Positions 43,857 through 52,951 of a stretch of 64,000 nucleotides of DNA are shown one piece after another. Under the pieces are notes generated by a model that did no database searches, had not been told where the DNA came from, and saw nothing but the letters and a program-made list of their open reading frames with translations. Source of the stretch: Pantoea sp. (lineage in GTDB: Bacteria; Pseudomonadota; Gammaproteobacteria; Enterobacterales; Enterobacteriaceae); NCBI RefSeq assembly GCF_028283705.1, contig NZ_JAPWKD010000002.1, forward strand, positions 62,001 through 126,000, written 5' to 3'. Position 1 is the first letter of the stretch. Each line of letters begins with the position of its first letter. The position numbers and the translations under genes are program-made.

Positions 43857-45995
43857 ATGATATATGATGCTTTACCTGGCTGGCGTCGTTATCTGTTTAA
43901 CAGCAGCCTGCGTTACTTACTGCGTATTTTTTTCGCCCTTGCGGGATGCGCCGCCGTACCCTGGTGGCTACAGCAGATTGAGTGGACGATCCCACTCACC
44001 CTGGGTGTAGTAGCGGCAGCACTGGCCGATCTCGACGATCGTCTGGCAGGACGCCTGCGTAATCTGCTGATTACCCTTATCTGTTTTTGTGTCGCTTCGG
44101 TATCCGTCGAGTTGCTGTTCCCCTATCCCTGGGCCTTTGTCATCGGTCTGGCACTGTCAACCTGGGGATTTATTCTGCTGGGGGCGCTCGGACAGCGTTA
44201 CGCCACCATCGCCTTCGGTGCCCTGCTTATTGCCGTCTATACCATGCTCGGCACGGGTCTGTTTCACCAATGGTGGATGCAGCCCTCCCTGCTGCTGCTG
44301 GGGGCCTTGTGGTACAACCTGCTGACCTTAATCGGCCATCTGATCTTTCCAGTACGCCCGGTTCAGGAACAGCTGGCAGCCAGTTTCTCCCAGTTGGCGC
44401 GCTACCTGGATGCCAAGGCCAGCCTATTTGATCCCGATGGTGGTGATCTGGATGATGCCGCTCTGATCGCCACTGCCATGGTGAACAGCCAACTGGTGGC
44501 CCAGCTAAACCTCACCAAAAGTACCATTCAAAGCCGATTGCGTGGTGATCGAGGCTCCCGCAGTACCAGGCGCAGCCTGCACTATTATTTTGTCGCCCAG
44601 GATATTCATGAACGCGCCAGCTCATCCCATCTGCAATATCATCAACTACGTGACGACTGGCGCTACAACGAAGTGCTGTTTCGGTTTCAGCGTTTGCTGA
44701 ATATGCAGGCACATGCCTGTCGTCAGTTGGCTGAGAACATTTTATTGCGCCAGCCATGGCACCACGATACGCACTTTGAACGTGCTTTTGAGCGGCTGGA
44801 AACCGCGCTGGCGCGCTTGCAGCAAAGCGCTCCCGATGAAGCCAATATCCGCGCCCTGTTCTGGCTATTACGCAATTTGCGCGCCATGGACGCTCAACTG
44901 GCGTCGATTGAGTCAGAACAAAAGCTGGCACAACCCGCCGCATCAAGCGATGACAACCTTTCCAGCGATGAGTTAAGCGGCTGGGCGGATATCCGCTTGC
45001 GTATTAGCCGTCATCTCACACCGACTTCAGCGCTATTCCGACACGCAGTCAGAATGACACTGGTGTTATGCGTGGGCTATGGCTTTATTCAACTAACGGG
45101 CTTACACCGTGGCTACTGGATTCTACTTACCAGCCTGTTCGTCTGTCAGCCGAACTACAATGCCACACGACGTCGCCTCGCACTGCGCATTGGTGGCACA
45201 CTGGCGGGGATAGCCATCGGTTTGCCGGTATTGTGGCTGGTACCTTCAATAGAAGGACAGCTGATATTGATCGTCCTTAGTGGTGTGCTGTTTTTCGCCT
45301 TTCGGCAAATACAATATGCCCAGGCGACCCTGTTCATTACGCTGCTGGTACTGTTGTGCTTCAATCTGCTGGGTGAAGGTTTTGAAGTCGCGCTGCCGCG
45401 TGTCATGGATACACTGCTGGGCTGTGGTCTTGCATGGCTGGCTGTAGCCTTCGTCTGGCCGGACTGGCGCTTCCGTCAGTTACCCGCCGTAGCCGAGCGC
45501 ACCCTGAATGCCAACTGTCGCTACCTTGATGCCATTATGGAGCAATATCATCAGGGTAAAGATAACCGTCTGGCTTATCGCGTGGCTCGCCGCGATGCAC
45601 ACAACGCCGATGCAGAACTGGCCTCGGTGGTTTCCAATATGAGCAGCGAAGCCCGTTATCAGCAATCATTACGTGAAAATGCCTTTCGGCTGCTGTGCCT
45701 GAATCACTCCTTTCTCAGCTATATTTCGGCGCTCGGGGCGCATCGCGTCGGGCTGAGCGACCCGACGTTACTGGCTTTGCTGGATGATGCGGTATGCTTC
45801 GTTGAGGATGTTTTGCAAATTGAACGGGTCAGCGATGCTGAGGCCGCCCGGATGCAGCAAGACCTGCTCCATCGTCTGGCCGGAATGAAAGCCAGTCCGG
45901 AAACGCAGGCACCGTTAGTTTTACAACAGCTGGGATTACTCATCGCCCTGCTGCCGGAAATTGCGCGCCTGCGTCGCATCCTCGTGGCGGCTTAA
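43857..45995 (+). CDS. yccS: FUSC-family inner membrane protein YccS
   Basis: The 712-residue protein has two blocks of about six membrane segments (about 20-165 and 395-525), each followed by a large cytoplasmic domain, the layout of fusaric acid resistance/aromatic acid exporter-like (YccS/YhfK) proteins. Typical stretches are LAGRLRNLLITLICFCVASV and HRGYWILLTSLFVCQPNYNA. It may be an exporter subunit, but the substrate is unknown. The ATG at 43857 has AAGG upstream. A terminator shared with sxy follows. Confidence 0.92.
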   Translation: MIYDALPGWRRYLFNSSLRYLLRIFFALAGCAAVPWWLQQIEWTIPLTLGVVAAALADLDDRLAGRLRNLLITLICFCVASVSVELLFPYPWAFVIGLALSTWGFILLGALGQRYATIAFGALLIAVYTMLGTGLFHQWWMQPSLLLLGALWYNLLTLIGHLIFPVRPVQEQLAASFSQLARYLDAKASLFDPDGGDLDDAALIATAMVNSQLVAQLNLTKSTIQSRLRGDRGSRSTRRSLHYYFVAQDIHERASSSHLQYHQLRDDWRYNEVLFRFQRLLNMQAHACRQLAENILLRQPWHHDTHFERAFERLETALARLQQSAPDEANIRALFWLLRNLRAMDAQLASIESEQKLAQPAASSDDNLSSDELSGWADIRLRISRHLTPTSALFRHAVRMTLVLCVGYGFIQLTGLHRGYWILLTSLFVCQPNYNATRRRLALRIGGTLAGIAIGLPVLWLVPSIEGQLILIVLSGVLFFAFRQIQYAQATLFITLLVLLCFNLLGEGFEVALPRVMDTLLGCGLAWLAVAFVWPDWRFRQLPAVAERTLNANCRYLDAIMEQYHQGKDNRLAYRVARRDAHNADAELASVVSNMSSEARYQQSLRENAFRLLCLNHSFLSYISALGAHRVGLSDPTLLALLDDAVCFVEDVLQIERVSDAEAARMQQDLLHRLAGMKASPETQAPLVLQQLGLLIALLPEIARLRRILVAA

Positions 45996-45999
45996 AAAC

Positions 46000-46036
46000 G
46001 AAACGCTCTGCTATCTCACTAGCGGAGCGTTTTTTG
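46000..46036. terminator. Terminator between yccS and sxy
   Basis: AACGCTCTGCT (46002-46012) pairs with AGCGGAGCGTT (46021-46031) with one mismatch, followed by a T-run. The sxy stop codon lies inside the loop. Confidence 0.85.
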
Positions 46037-46618
46037 ATACCACGCGCAAAGCTCTGCTCGCACCTCACTCGGCAGCGCCGCCTCATGATGTCCGGAAATC
46101 GCTCCCTGTAACGCCAGCAGTGTTTTCAGGCCAATATGCTTATTCACCGTCCGCAGTTTTAGCCAACTCTGCTTTGCGCCGATTTCATACAAATGTTTTA
46201 CCGAACAAATACCGACCTTATGCAGCAGCATCTCCATGCGCATGCTGAGATTGGGTAAATCCTTTAACCGCAACGAGACATATTTGGTCTCAAGCTCATC
46301 GCGCGCCGCCCGTAAAGCGCTGGCAGACAACCGCATCAACCGTTCTGGCTCCTGCCAAAGCCATTTATCAACTTTGAAATAGTTCAGGACCACAGGTATC
46401 CCACGTTTGCGATAAACCAGCGGCTCCATGGGGCGTTCAACTGCATAATCCGTCACCGCTTCACAGGCACGTAAGTAGAGTGAATCGTCATTGATAAACG
46501 CAAAGACCACCTTTTCCACGGTAAGCGCATAACCACCAAACTGCGTGCGAGATTCAATTTTTCCCAGTGCCGCCAGCCGCACTTTTGATTGCTCAACAAC
46601 CGGATGAGTTTTTTTCAT
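46019..46618 (-). CDS. sxy: Competence regulator Sxy (TfoX)
   Basis: Sxy works with CRP at CRP-S sites to switch on natural competence and type IV pilus genes. The 199-residue product has the TfoX N-terminal domain (RTQFGGYALTVEKVVFAFIN, DSLYLRA) and the C-terminal TfoX domain (LPNLSMRMEMLLHKVGI, IGAKQSWLKLRTVN). I chose the ATG at 46618 with an AGGAAGG site upstream; the frame is open 20 codons further, but that part is hydrophobic and unlike Sxy. It is divergent from sulA. Its leader is long enough for the structured-mRNA control described for sxy, not tested here. Confidence 0.94.
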   Translation of the reverse strand: MKKTHPVVEQSKVRLAALGKIESRTQFGGYALTVEKVVFAFINDDSLYLRACEAVTDYAVERPMEPLVYRKRGIPVVLNYFKVDKWLWQEPERLMRLSASALRAARDELETKYVSLRLKDLPNLSMRMEMLLHKVGICSVKHLYEIGAKQSWLKLRTVNKHIGLKTLLALQGAISGHHEAALPSEVRAELCAWYQKTLR

Positions 46619-46802
46619 GCTGACACCTTCCTGAAGTCCTTTTACCAGAAAAATCCTAATAAACATCCATTTATTCATCGAGTTAGAAGATATGAAAAAC
46701 GATCTGGCTGTTCAATGAATAAATGCAGTCAGAGCAAAAAATGTGCAGAATTTGCGAGACGTTTTCAGAAATTGAGGTTGATCTTTATCCAGGAAGCTAT
46801 TA

Positions 46803-46818
46803 CTGTATATTCATACAG
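46803..46818. promoter_or_regulatory. LexA box of sulA
   Basis: CTGT-ATATTCAT-ACAG is a full match to the LexA consensus CTGT-N8-ACAG. It lies 22 bases upstream of the sulA start codon, so LexA would block the promoter until the SOS response. Confidence 0.95.
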
Positions 46819-46840
46819 TTCATTACTGAGTGATTAAATT

Positions 46841-47332
46841 ATGCGTACTCAATTCTCTGGCACCGCTGATCGTTCTCACCGTTTTGCAACTTCAGGTGTA
46901 GCACAACCTACTCTGGGTGGCATTACAGAGCTGCGTTACAGTGAACAACCTGGCATGATGCAACTTATGCTGTTGCCAGTCCTGCAACAATTGAGCCTGC
47001 AATCACGCTGGCAGCTGTGGTTAACACCAGCACACAAACTGAATCGCCAGTGGATGCAGCAGTCAGGTTTGCCGCTGGAAAAGAGTATGCATATCACCGA
47101 AAGTGAACGTTACAGTACGGTAGAAAGTATGGTCAAAGCCCTGCGTACCGGGAACTATAGCGTGGTTCTGGCATGGATCCCTTACGAGCTTAATGATGAA
47201 GAGCGCTGGGAACTGAAACAGGCGGCAGCGGAAGGTGAAGCTTTGGGGCTGGTTATGCGTCCGCAAGGGTACGAAGCTGTTTTGTCGAGACAACCGTCTG
47301 CGTCAAAAATTCCCTCAGATTTGTTTCATTAA
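46841..47332 (+). CDS. sulA: SOS cell division inhibitor SulA
   Basis: SulA binds FtsZ and stops septation during DNA damage; Lon degrades it afterwards. The 163-residue product has the central SulA region (GGITELRYSEQPGMMQLMLLP when read through, then SRWQLWLTPAHKLNRQW and ESMVKALRTGNYSVVLAWI). The perfect LexA box just upstream explains SOS control. The C-terminal part, needed for Lon recognition in E. coli, ends SDLFH rather than the E. coli HYSDLFH-like longer tail but keeps the last residues. It lies between sxy (divergent) and ompA. Confidence 0.95.
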   Translation: MRTQFSGTADRSHRFATSGVAQPTLGGITELRYSEQPGMMQLMLLPVLQQLSLQSRWQLWLTPAHKLNRQWMQQSGLPLEKSMHITESERYSTVESMVKALRTGNYSVVLAWIPYELNDEERWELKQAAAEGEALGLVMRPQGYEAVLSRQPSASKIPSDLFH

Positions 47333-47373
47333 GTAAAATTAAGATTTTTCTCACAACGTTTTTTGCGGAAGTT

Positions 47374-47431
47374 AACGCTAAGCCACTGATTCTTGTCCAG
47401 CCAGCTTAGACAATGGCTTAGCCGTTTTTTT
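47374..47431 (+). terminator. Terminator of sulA
   Basis: GCTAAGCCA (47377-47385) pairs perfectly with TGGCTTAGC (47414-47422), with a 28-base loop and a run of seven T after it. Confidence 0.85.
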
Positions 47432-47519
47432 CATTTCTGATCACGAAGATTATGCCATGTCAATTGTTAAAATGTGTGTATAAACCCCTGTTTTTTTATC
47501 GCCTGGCGTCACATCATAC

Positions 47520-47547
47520 TTGTAAGTTTCCAATCTCGTTGTAGACT
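47520..47547 (+). promoter_or_regulatory. ompA promoter
   Basis: TTGTAA (47520-47525) and TAGACT (47542-47547), 16 bases apart, correspond to the known E. coli ompA promoter. The sequence around it (TTGTAAGTTT, GTTGTAGACTTTACC) is almost unchanged. A start near 47554 gives the long (about 135 bases), probably stabilising ompA leader, with MicA-type control at the ribosome binding site expected. Confidence 0.8.
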
Positions 47548-47688
47548 TTACCTCGCCAGGGTGCTCAATAACCTCCGTTTTTTTTCGGTAGAGTCATAAG
47601 CGAGCATGTTGACCCGGCGAAGGATTGGATTACAACCAAGAGCAAACATTTTTGCTCATTGCCTATTTGGATGATAACGAGGCGCAAA

Positions 47689-48756
47689 ATGAAAAAGACA
47701 GCTATCGCAATTGCAGTGGCACTGGCTGGCTTCGCTACCGTAGCGCAGGCCGCTCCTAAAGATAACACCTGGTATACCGGTGCTAAACTGGGCTGGTCTC
47801 AGTACCACGACAAAGGTAACTACGGTAACGGTTACGTGAACAACGACGGTCCGACCCATCAGGATCAGCTGGGTGCAGGCGCATTCCTGGGCTACCAGGC
47901 TAACCCGTACCTGGGCTTCGAGCTGGGCTATGACTGGCTGGGCCGTATGCCTTACAAAGGCAACAACATCAATGGCGCATTCAAAGCACAAGGCGTTCAG
48001 CTGGCTGCTAAACTGAGCTACCCAATCACTGACGATCTGGACGTTTATACCCGTCTGGGCGGCATGGTATGGCGTGCTGATTCAACTCAGAACAACAACG
48101 GCGTTCGCATCAGCGATCACGACACCGGCGTTTCTCCGCTGGCTGCTGTTGGTGTTGAATACGCACTGACCCAAAACTGGGCTGCTCGTCTGGACTACCA
48201 GTGGGTTAACAACATCGGCGATGCTGGCACCGTTGGCGCACGCCCTGACAACAGCATGCTGAGCGTCGGTGTTTCTTACCGTTTCGGTCAGGATGAAGCT
48301 GCTGCCCCGGTTGTAGCTCCGGCTCCGGCTCCGGCTCCGGTTGTTGAAACCAAGCGTTTCACCCTGAAGTCTGACGTTCTGTTCAACTTCAACAAAGCTA
48401 CCCTGAAACCAGAAGGTCAGCAGGCTCTGGATCAGCTGTACAGCCAGCTGAGCTCACTGGACCCGAAAGACGGTTCAGTCGTTGTTCTGGGCTTCACCGA
48501 CCGTATCGGTTCAGAGCAGTACAACCAGAAACTGTCTGAGAAACGCGCTCAGTCTGTTGTCGATTACCTGGTTTCTAAAGGTATCCCGTCCAACAAGATC
48601 TCTGCACGTGGTATGGGCAAATCTAACCCGGTTACTGGCAACACCTGTGACAGCGTGAAAGGCCGCAATGCCCTGATCGACTGCCTGGCGCCGGACCGTC
48701 GCGTTGAAATCGACGTGAAAGGTATCAAAGACGTGGTAACTCAGCCGCAGGCTTAA
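47689..48756 (+). CDS. ompA: Outer membrane protein A
   Basis: OmpA is the abundant outer membrane beta-barrel that links the outer membrane to peptidoglycan. The 355-residue precursor has the signal [21 protein letters not shown] (cut before [10 protein letters not shown]), an eight-stranded barrel (about 22-195), a Pro/Ala hinge ([13 protein letters not shown]) and the OmpA-like peptidoglycan domain with [18 protein letters not shown] and the conserved Asp/Arg in [14 protein letters not shown] and DRRVEIDV. Two Cys ([14 protein letters not shown]) form the family disulfide. The codon use is biased to highly expressed codons. The ATG at 47689 follows GAGGCGCAAA. Confidence 0.98.
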   Translation: MKKTAIAIAVALAGFATVAQAAPKDNTWYTGAKLGWSQYHDKGNYGNGYVNNDGPTHQDQLGAGAFLGYQANPYLGFELGYDWLGRMPYKGNNINGAFKAQGVQLAAKLSYPITDDLDVYTRLGGMVWRADSTQNNNGVRISDHDTGVSPLAAVGVEYALTQNWAARLDYQWVNNIGDAGTVGARPDNSMLSVGVSYRFGQDEAAAPVVAPAPAPAPVVETKRFTLKSDVLFNFNKATLKPEGQQALDQLYSQLSSLDPKDGSVVVLGFTDRIGSEQYNQKLSEKRAQSVVDYLVSKGIPSNKISARGMGKSNPVTGNTCDSVKGRNALIDCLAPDRRVEIDVKGIKDVVTQPQA

Positions 48757-48770
48757 GTTCACTCGCGCTA

Positions 48771-48796
48771 AAAACCCCGCCTGGGCGGGGTTTTTT
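48771..48796 (+). terminator. ompA terminator
   Basis: CCCCGCC-TG-GGCGGGG (48775-48790) followed by six T and preceded by an A-run; it may also end matP transcripts from the other side. Confidence 0.92.
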
Positions 48797-48820
48797 ATTG
48801 CTGTTTATCAGAAACGAAAG

Positions 48821-49288
48821 CTATTCGTTCTCTGCGCCATCTTTTCCCAGAATTGCCTGTAAATCCTGCTTCAGCGTAGACATCTGGCTGGCATACTTCT
48901 CTTTACGCTCCGCATCTTCAATCAGCTGCACAATAGTGTCAGAAAGGGTACTACTACGACGTTGTGCTAACCCTGCCAGACGCTGCCACACCAGATATTC
49001 CAGGTCGATGGATTTCTTCCTGGTATGCTGATGCTCGGCATTAAAATGGCGTTTCCGACGTGCCCGGATGGTCTGCTTAAGACGATTATCCAGATCGGGA
49101 TGAATATGCTGGGCAATCCATTCGTTGACCTCTACCGGGCTATTTTCCATCGACAGCAAGGCATCGACCGCGACCTGGGCTGCACTCAGTTCCAGATGAC
49201 GGGTGATCAGCTCACCTTCCCGATGCTTTTTCACCAGGTATTTCCACTTCCATCCACTTTCAAGATTTTCGAGTTGCTGGTATTTCAT
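48821..49288 (-). CDS. matP: Ter macrodomain organiser MatP
   Basis: MatP binds matS sites in the terminus region, condenses the Ter macrodomain and links it to the division machinery through ZapB. The 155-residue product matches E. coli MatP strongly at the start ([26 protein letters not shown]) in two stretches and in the DNA-binding centre [20 protein letters not shown], with the ribbon-helix-helix and coiled coil near the end. I chose the ATG at 49288, the family start; the longer frame adds 24 residues. Its location beside ompA is the standard one. The presence of matP and its neighbours suggests the window lies in or near the terminus region. Confidence 0.96.
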   Translation of the reverse strand: MKYQQLENLESGWKWKYLVKKHREGELITRHLELSAAQVAVDALLSMENSPVEVNEWIAQHIHPDLDNRLKQTIRARRKRHFNAEHQHTRKKSIDLEYLVWQRLAGLAQRRSSTLSDTIVQLIEDAERKEKYASQMSTLKQDLQAILGKDGAENE

Positions 49289-49457
49289 CGGAATCTCATC
49301 GTGATCACGTAACAAACTAAGAATAACAGCTTTTTTCCCGGATGCAGCAAGGAAAAACATGTTGCAACCGTCACAATTCGGGCCGGAACTCCGCAGTGCT
49401 TAACCCAGTTGATTCCTGTATAATCGCGCTTTTCCCGAATCTGACGAATGGAATATT

Positions 49458-51203
49458 TTGACCAGCTCTCAACTCACGTGGCAAGCCCTGCAGCCGGATA
49501 GCACCCGCTACCAATCCATTTTCTCTGACGTCTCACTGGAAGATAGCGATAGTCTGGCTGCGGTCCAGCCGCGTCTGCTGAATGCGCTGGCGCATTTGCA
49601 TCATCAGCAACAAGGATTACCACTGCTGTTGTTACGCAGCCAGGAAAATAACGATTACCTCGCCTGGATTGCCAGTGCTGCGCAGCGTTTCCAGCCAGAA
49701 ACGGCAACCCTTACGGGGGGTGATTATCTGGTTATGGGCGACAATGTGAGTCTGCTGCCGCCGACTGACAGCAGCCGACCTTTTACCAGCCGGGGCGGCG
49801 TGCATTATGCCGACTGGATTGAATTTGAACAGCTTTTCGGTTGCGTGCGTCAGTATAAAGATCGTATGCAGCTGGAGCCGGGGTTATTGCATCGTGCTAA
49901 CGGTGGCACGCTTATTCTGAGCGTAACCACGCTGCTGGCACAGCCATTGATGTGGTTACGCCTGAAAAAAAGCGTCGAATCAGGCCGTTTTGACTGGTAT
50001 TCGCAGGATGAGCGCCAGCCATTGCCAGTCGCTATTCCTCCTCTGCCCCTCCGGTTGCGCCTGATTCTTTGCGGCGAACGTGATGCACTGGCTGATTTTC
50101 AGGCGCTGGACACAGAAGCGCATGAGATGGCGCTTTACAGTGAGTTTGAAGAAAACCTCCAGGTGCTGGATGAAGAAGACATGACCTCCTGGTGCCAGTG
50201 GACACTAAACCTGGCACGTCAGGCCGGCCTGCCCGATCCGGAAGAGGACTTCTGGCCGCTGCTGATCAACGAGGCGGTACGCAACACTGGCGATCAGGAT
50301 ACGCTGCCACTTTGTCCACGCTGGCTGCGCCGCCAGATGCAGGAAGCGGCGTTGCACGGTGACGCACTCAATGCCGAAGCGCTGAAAGACGCACTGGAAG
50401 CTCGCCAGTGGCGGGAAAGTTTCCTCGCCGACCGTATGCGTGATGAAATTCTGCTCAATCAGATCATGATCGAGACAGAAGGTGAAGCGGTAGGTCAGAT
50501 CAATGGCCTTTCGGTCATTGAATTCCCGGGGCATCCGCGTCCGTGGGGCGAACCTTCCCGTATTACCTGTGTGGTGCATCCGGGTGATGGTGAATTCACC
50601 GATGTCGAACGCAAAGCAGAATTGGGTGGCAATATTCATGCGAAAGGCATGATGATCATGCAGGCCTATCTGATTGCAGAACTGGAACTGGAGCAACAGC
50701 TCCCCTTCTCTGCTTCACTGGTGTTTGAACAATCCTATTCTGAGGTTGATGGCGATAGTGCCTCTCTCGCCGAACTGTGCGCCCTGATCAGTGCACTGGC
50801 TAATCAGCCGCTGAATCAGCAGATCGCCGTTACGGGTTCTGTGGATCAGTTCGGCAATATTCAGCCGGTTGGCGGCCTTAATGAGAAAATTGAAGGTTTC
50901 TTCAGCATTTGTCACGAACGCGGTCTCACCGGCCAGCAGGGCGTGATTTTGCCCGCCAGCAACGTGCGCCACCTGAGCCTGAATACCGCGGTCGTTGAAG
51001 CGGTAGAACAGGGCCAGTTCCACATATGGGCAATTGAGCGTGTAGATGAAGCCCTGCCATTGCTGACAGGCGTGGAGTGGCAAAGTGAGAGCGGTGATTC
51101 ACTGCTAAGCACCATTCAGGAACGTATCGCTCTGCTTAACCAGCATGAAACACGTCAGCGTCCGTGGCCATTACGTTGGCTTAACTGGTTTAACCACAGC
51201 TGA
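49458..51203 (+). CDS. lonH: Lon-like protease LonH (YcbZ)
   Basis: The 581-residue protein has a degenerate AAA-type front half (no clear Walker A) and a C-terminal Lon protease domain. The catalytic Ser lies in DGDSASLAELCALISAL and the Lys in VGGLNEKIEGFF, matching the Ser-Lys dyad of Lon peptidases. It is close in length to E. coli YcbZ (586). The substrates are unknown. The start used is TTG at 49458, giving MTSSQLTWQALQPDS; an ATG at 49449 just ahead is out of phase with the other family starts but in frame and cannot be excluded. It is divergent from matP and precedes fabA. Confidence 0.9.
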   Translation: MTSSQLTWQALQPDSTRYQSIFSDVSLEDSDSLAAVQPRLLNALAHLHHQQQGLPLLLLRSQENNDYLAWIASAAQRFQPETATLTGGDYLVMGDNVSLLPPTDSSRPFTSRGGVHYADWIEFEQLFGCVRQYKDRMQLEPGLLHRANGGTLILSVTTLLAQPLMWLRLKKSVESGRFDWYSQDERQPLPVAIPPLPLRLRLILCGERDALADFQALDTEAHEMALYSEFEENLQVLDEEDMTSWCQWTLNLARQAGLPDPEEDFWPLLINEAVRNTGDQDTLPLCPRWLRRQMQEAALHGDALNAEALKDALEARQWRESFLADRMRDEILLNQIMIETEGEAVGQINGLSVIEFPGHPRPWGEPSRITCVVHPGDGEFTDVERKAELGGNIHAKGMMIMQAYLIAELELEQQLPFSASLVFEQSYSEVDGDSASLAELCALISALANQPLNQQIAVTGSVDQFGNIQPVGGLNEKIEGFFSICHERGLTGQQGVILPASNVRHLSLNTAVVEAVEQGQFHIWAIERVDEALPLLTGVEWQSESGDSLLSTIQERIALLNQHETRQRPWPLRWLNWFNHS

Positions 51204-51214
51204 TAGCATTGCCC

Positions 51215-51232
51215 AGCGTACAACTGTTCGCT
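51215..51232. promoter_or_regulatory. FabR operator of fabA
   Basis: AGCGTACA-AC-TGTTCGCT matches the FabR palindrome found before fabA and fabB in E. coli, with one arm mismatch. It is 38 bases upstream of the fabA start codon. FabR lowers transcription when unsaturated acyl-ACP or acyl-CoA is plentiful. A FadR-like stretch just upstream (51183-51199) is too weak to annotate. Confidence 0.75.
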
Positions 51233-51269
51233 AATATTCGGGCTTCACTAAATAAGGCTTATTGAGAAC

Positions 51270-51788
51270 ATGGTAGATAAACGCGAATCCTATAGCAAAG
51301 AAGACCTGGTTGCCTCAGGTCGCGGAGAACTGTTTGGCGAAAACGGACCGCCGCTTCCATCAGGCAATATGTTGATGATGGACCGCGTGGTCAAAATGAC
51401 TGAAGACGGCGGTAAATACGACAAAGGCTTTGTCGAAGCCGAGCTGGATATCCGCCCCGACCTGTGGTTCTTTGATTGCCACTTCATCGGTGACCCGGTG
51501 ATGCCGGGCTGTCTGGGTCTGGATGCTATGTGGCAGCTGGTTGGCTTCTATCTGGGCTGGCTGGGTGCTGAAGGTAAAGGCCGCGCACTGGGCGTGGGTG
51601 AAGTGAAATTCACCGGACAGGTACTGCCGACAGCAAAAAAAGTGACTTACAAAATTCACTTCAAACGTGTCATCAACCGCAAACTGGTGATGGGCGTGGC
51701 TGATGGCGAAGTATTTGTCGATGGCAACCTGATTTATGCTGCGACAGACCTGAAAGTGGGCCTCTTCAAAGACACCACCGCTTTTTAG
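51270..51788 (+). CDS. fabA: 3-hydroxydecanoyl-ACP dehydratase/isomerase
   Basis: FabA dehydrates 3-hydroxydecanoyl-ACP and isomerises the product to cis-3-decenoyl-ACP, the entry to unsaturated fatty acids. The 172-residue hot-dog-fold protein has the catalytic H71 ([12 protein letters not shown]) and D85 (LGLDAMWQL). The length is that of E. coli FabA. It has its own promoter region with a FabR operator, following lonH by 66 bases. Confidence 0.98.
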   Translation: MVDKRESYSKEDLVASGRGELFGENGPPLPSGNMLMMDRVVKMTEDGGKYDKGFVEAELDIRPDLWFFDCHFIGDPVMPGCLGLDAMWQLVGFYLGWLGAEGKGRALGVGEVKFTGQVLPTAKKVTYKIHFKRVINRKLVMGVADGEVFVDGNLIYAATDLKVGLFKDTTAF

Positions 51789-51810
51789 TCCTCCTGACTT
51801 TCCCCTAAAT

Positions 51811-51868
51811 ACTTTGAGTTGCAGGAAGGCGGCACGCGAGTAAAGCCAACGCCCATGCAACCTAAAGT
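51811..51868. repeat. Long imperfect hairpin element after fabA
   Basis: ACTTTGAGTTGCA (51811-51823) and TGCAACCTAAAGT (51856-51868) pair with two mismatches around a 32-base loop. The sequence GAGTTGCAGGAAGGCGGC is familiar from repeated intergenic elements scattered in enteric genomes, so this is probably a short member of such a family. Only one copy was noticed in the window. Confidence 0.5.
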
Positions 51869-51882
51869 ATGACGGGGAAAAC

Positions 51883-51910
51883 AAAAACCTCCGCACTAAG
51901 CGGAGGTTTG
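51883..51910. terminator. Bidirectional terminator between fabA and rmf
   Basis: AAACCTCCGC (51885-51894) pairs perfectly with GCGGAGGTTT (51900-51909) around a five-base loop. On the minus strand it is followed by TTTGTTTTCC, ending rmf transcripts. Confidence 0.85.
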
Positions 51911-51938
51911 TTCCTTACTCGATGAACATCCGGCAGTG

Positions 51939-52106
51939 CTAGGCCACCGCCGACCTGTCCTCCATGGCCTGTCGCCAACCTCCCAACCAGTGAGACCGTG
52001 CGTCGATCATTTGGTACGGGCAAATCTCTTTTGAGCGTCCCGTAATGCCGGCCTGATAGCCACGTGAATGTGCTCGTTCCAGGCGGTCTCTTTTCTGTCT
52101 CTTCAT
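51939..52106 (-). CDS. rmf: Ribosome modulation factor
   Basis: RMF binds 70S ribosomes and pairs them into inactive 100S dimers in stationary phase. The 55-residue basic product starts MKRQKRDRLERAHSRGYQAG and ends WLGGWRQAMEDRSAVA, close to E. coli RMF. The ATG at 52106 has AGG upstream (AAACGAGGTATG). It sits between fabA and pqiC as in E. coli. Growth-rate and ppGpp control is known for the family; the promoter was not assigned. Confidence 0.95.
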   Translation of the reverse strand: MKRQKRDRLERAHSRGYQAGITGRSKEICPYQMIDARSHWLGGWRQAMEDRSAVA

Positions 52107-52312
52107 ACCTCGTTTCCCTCATTTCAGGTCTGGTGGAATCTGGTGGAAAGATAGAGTGGCGAATTAATGTTCAACCACTCTAACGTTCTAACCCCAGAGG
52201 CGGAAAAGATCAATGCGCAAAATTCACGCCAATGTCATAAATTTGACCTGAAACCGACATCACAAAATGAGGTAAATTTTCAGAAAAATCGCTTATCTGG
52301 CTGATTAGGCAA

Positions 52313-52363
52313 TAAAAAAGCCCCTGATTTTTTTGCCACACGTTGATGACAAATCAGGGACTT
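52313..52363 (-). terminator. Terminator of the pqiABC operon
   Basis: AAGCCCCTGATTT (52318-52330) pairs with AAATCAGGGACTT (52351-52363) with one mismatch; on the minus strand the run of T at 52319-52314 follows. Confidence 0.85.
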
Positions 52364-52384
52364 AGCATAAGCTTCAAACAAATC

Positions 52385-52951
52385 TTAATTTGGCGTGATC
52401 GCACTATTCGCAATTTGCTGAGCAACCTGCTGCCAGCCGAGCGCCAATGTGCGCACCAGCGCATCGTAACCGTCTTCCGTTTGCGGCAACGTCAGATTAA
52501 AGCCGTGTTTGATAAGCCGTCCTTGATGTTGCAGCACCCATTCACCGCTCACAATCGCCTTGCCATCATAACGTCCCTGGAAACCGGTCACGTTCACCGT
52601 CAGCGTGTCGTGCGTTTCACCCAATGGCGTACCGGATACCAGGCGCCCTGGCAATGCGCGGCTCAGATTATTGATCAGCGTTTGCTGCAATTGCTGGTCG
52701 AGCGGACTGGCCCACAGATTATTAGCGGCAATAACGTATTTCACGTCGCTGGTCTGGTACACCAGGCCATTACCCGCCAGATAATCCGGAACACTGACCT
52801 GTTGCACCCAAAGCATCGGTTGCCCACTGCTGGCATCGGTGCTGACAGGTGCCATACTGGCACCCGCAGGCAGTTGGTAGTAAGTGGTTTCAATGGTGCT
52901 GCTGCAACCTGCCAGCAGCAGCATCGCCCCAATCATCAGCCCTTTCTTCAC
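52385..52951 (-). CDS. pqiC: Outer membrane lipoprotein PqiC
   Basis: PqiC is the lipoprotein of the PqiABC intermembrane lipid transport complex; it caps the PqiB needle at the outer membrane. The 188-residue product has a lipoprotein signal (MKKGLMIGAMLLLAGCSS, lipidation at the Cys) and the ABC-type transport auxiliary fold (TYYQLPAG, WVQQVSVPDYLAGNGLVYQT). Translation starts with GTG at 52951, overlapping the pqiB stop by four bases. Confidence 0.95.
   Translation of the reverse strand: MKKGLMIGAMLLLAGCSSTIETTYYQLPAGASMAPVSTDASSGQPMLWVQQVSVPDYLAGNGLVYQTSDVKYVIAANNLWASPLDQQLQQTLINNLSRALPGRLVSGTPLGETHDTLTVNVTGFQGRYDGKAIVSGEWVLQHQGRLIKHGFNLTLPQTEDGYDALVRTLALGWQQVAQQIANSAITPN

Noticed and set aside
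44512..44946. Minus-strand 144-codon frame inside yccS
   Set aside because: Antisense to a confident gene, no ribosome binding site, no family resemblance.
51183..51199. Possible FadR site before fabA (AACTGGT with ACCA)
   Set aside because: Only one half fits the FadR consensus and it lies in the lonH coding end; too weak beside the good FabR site.
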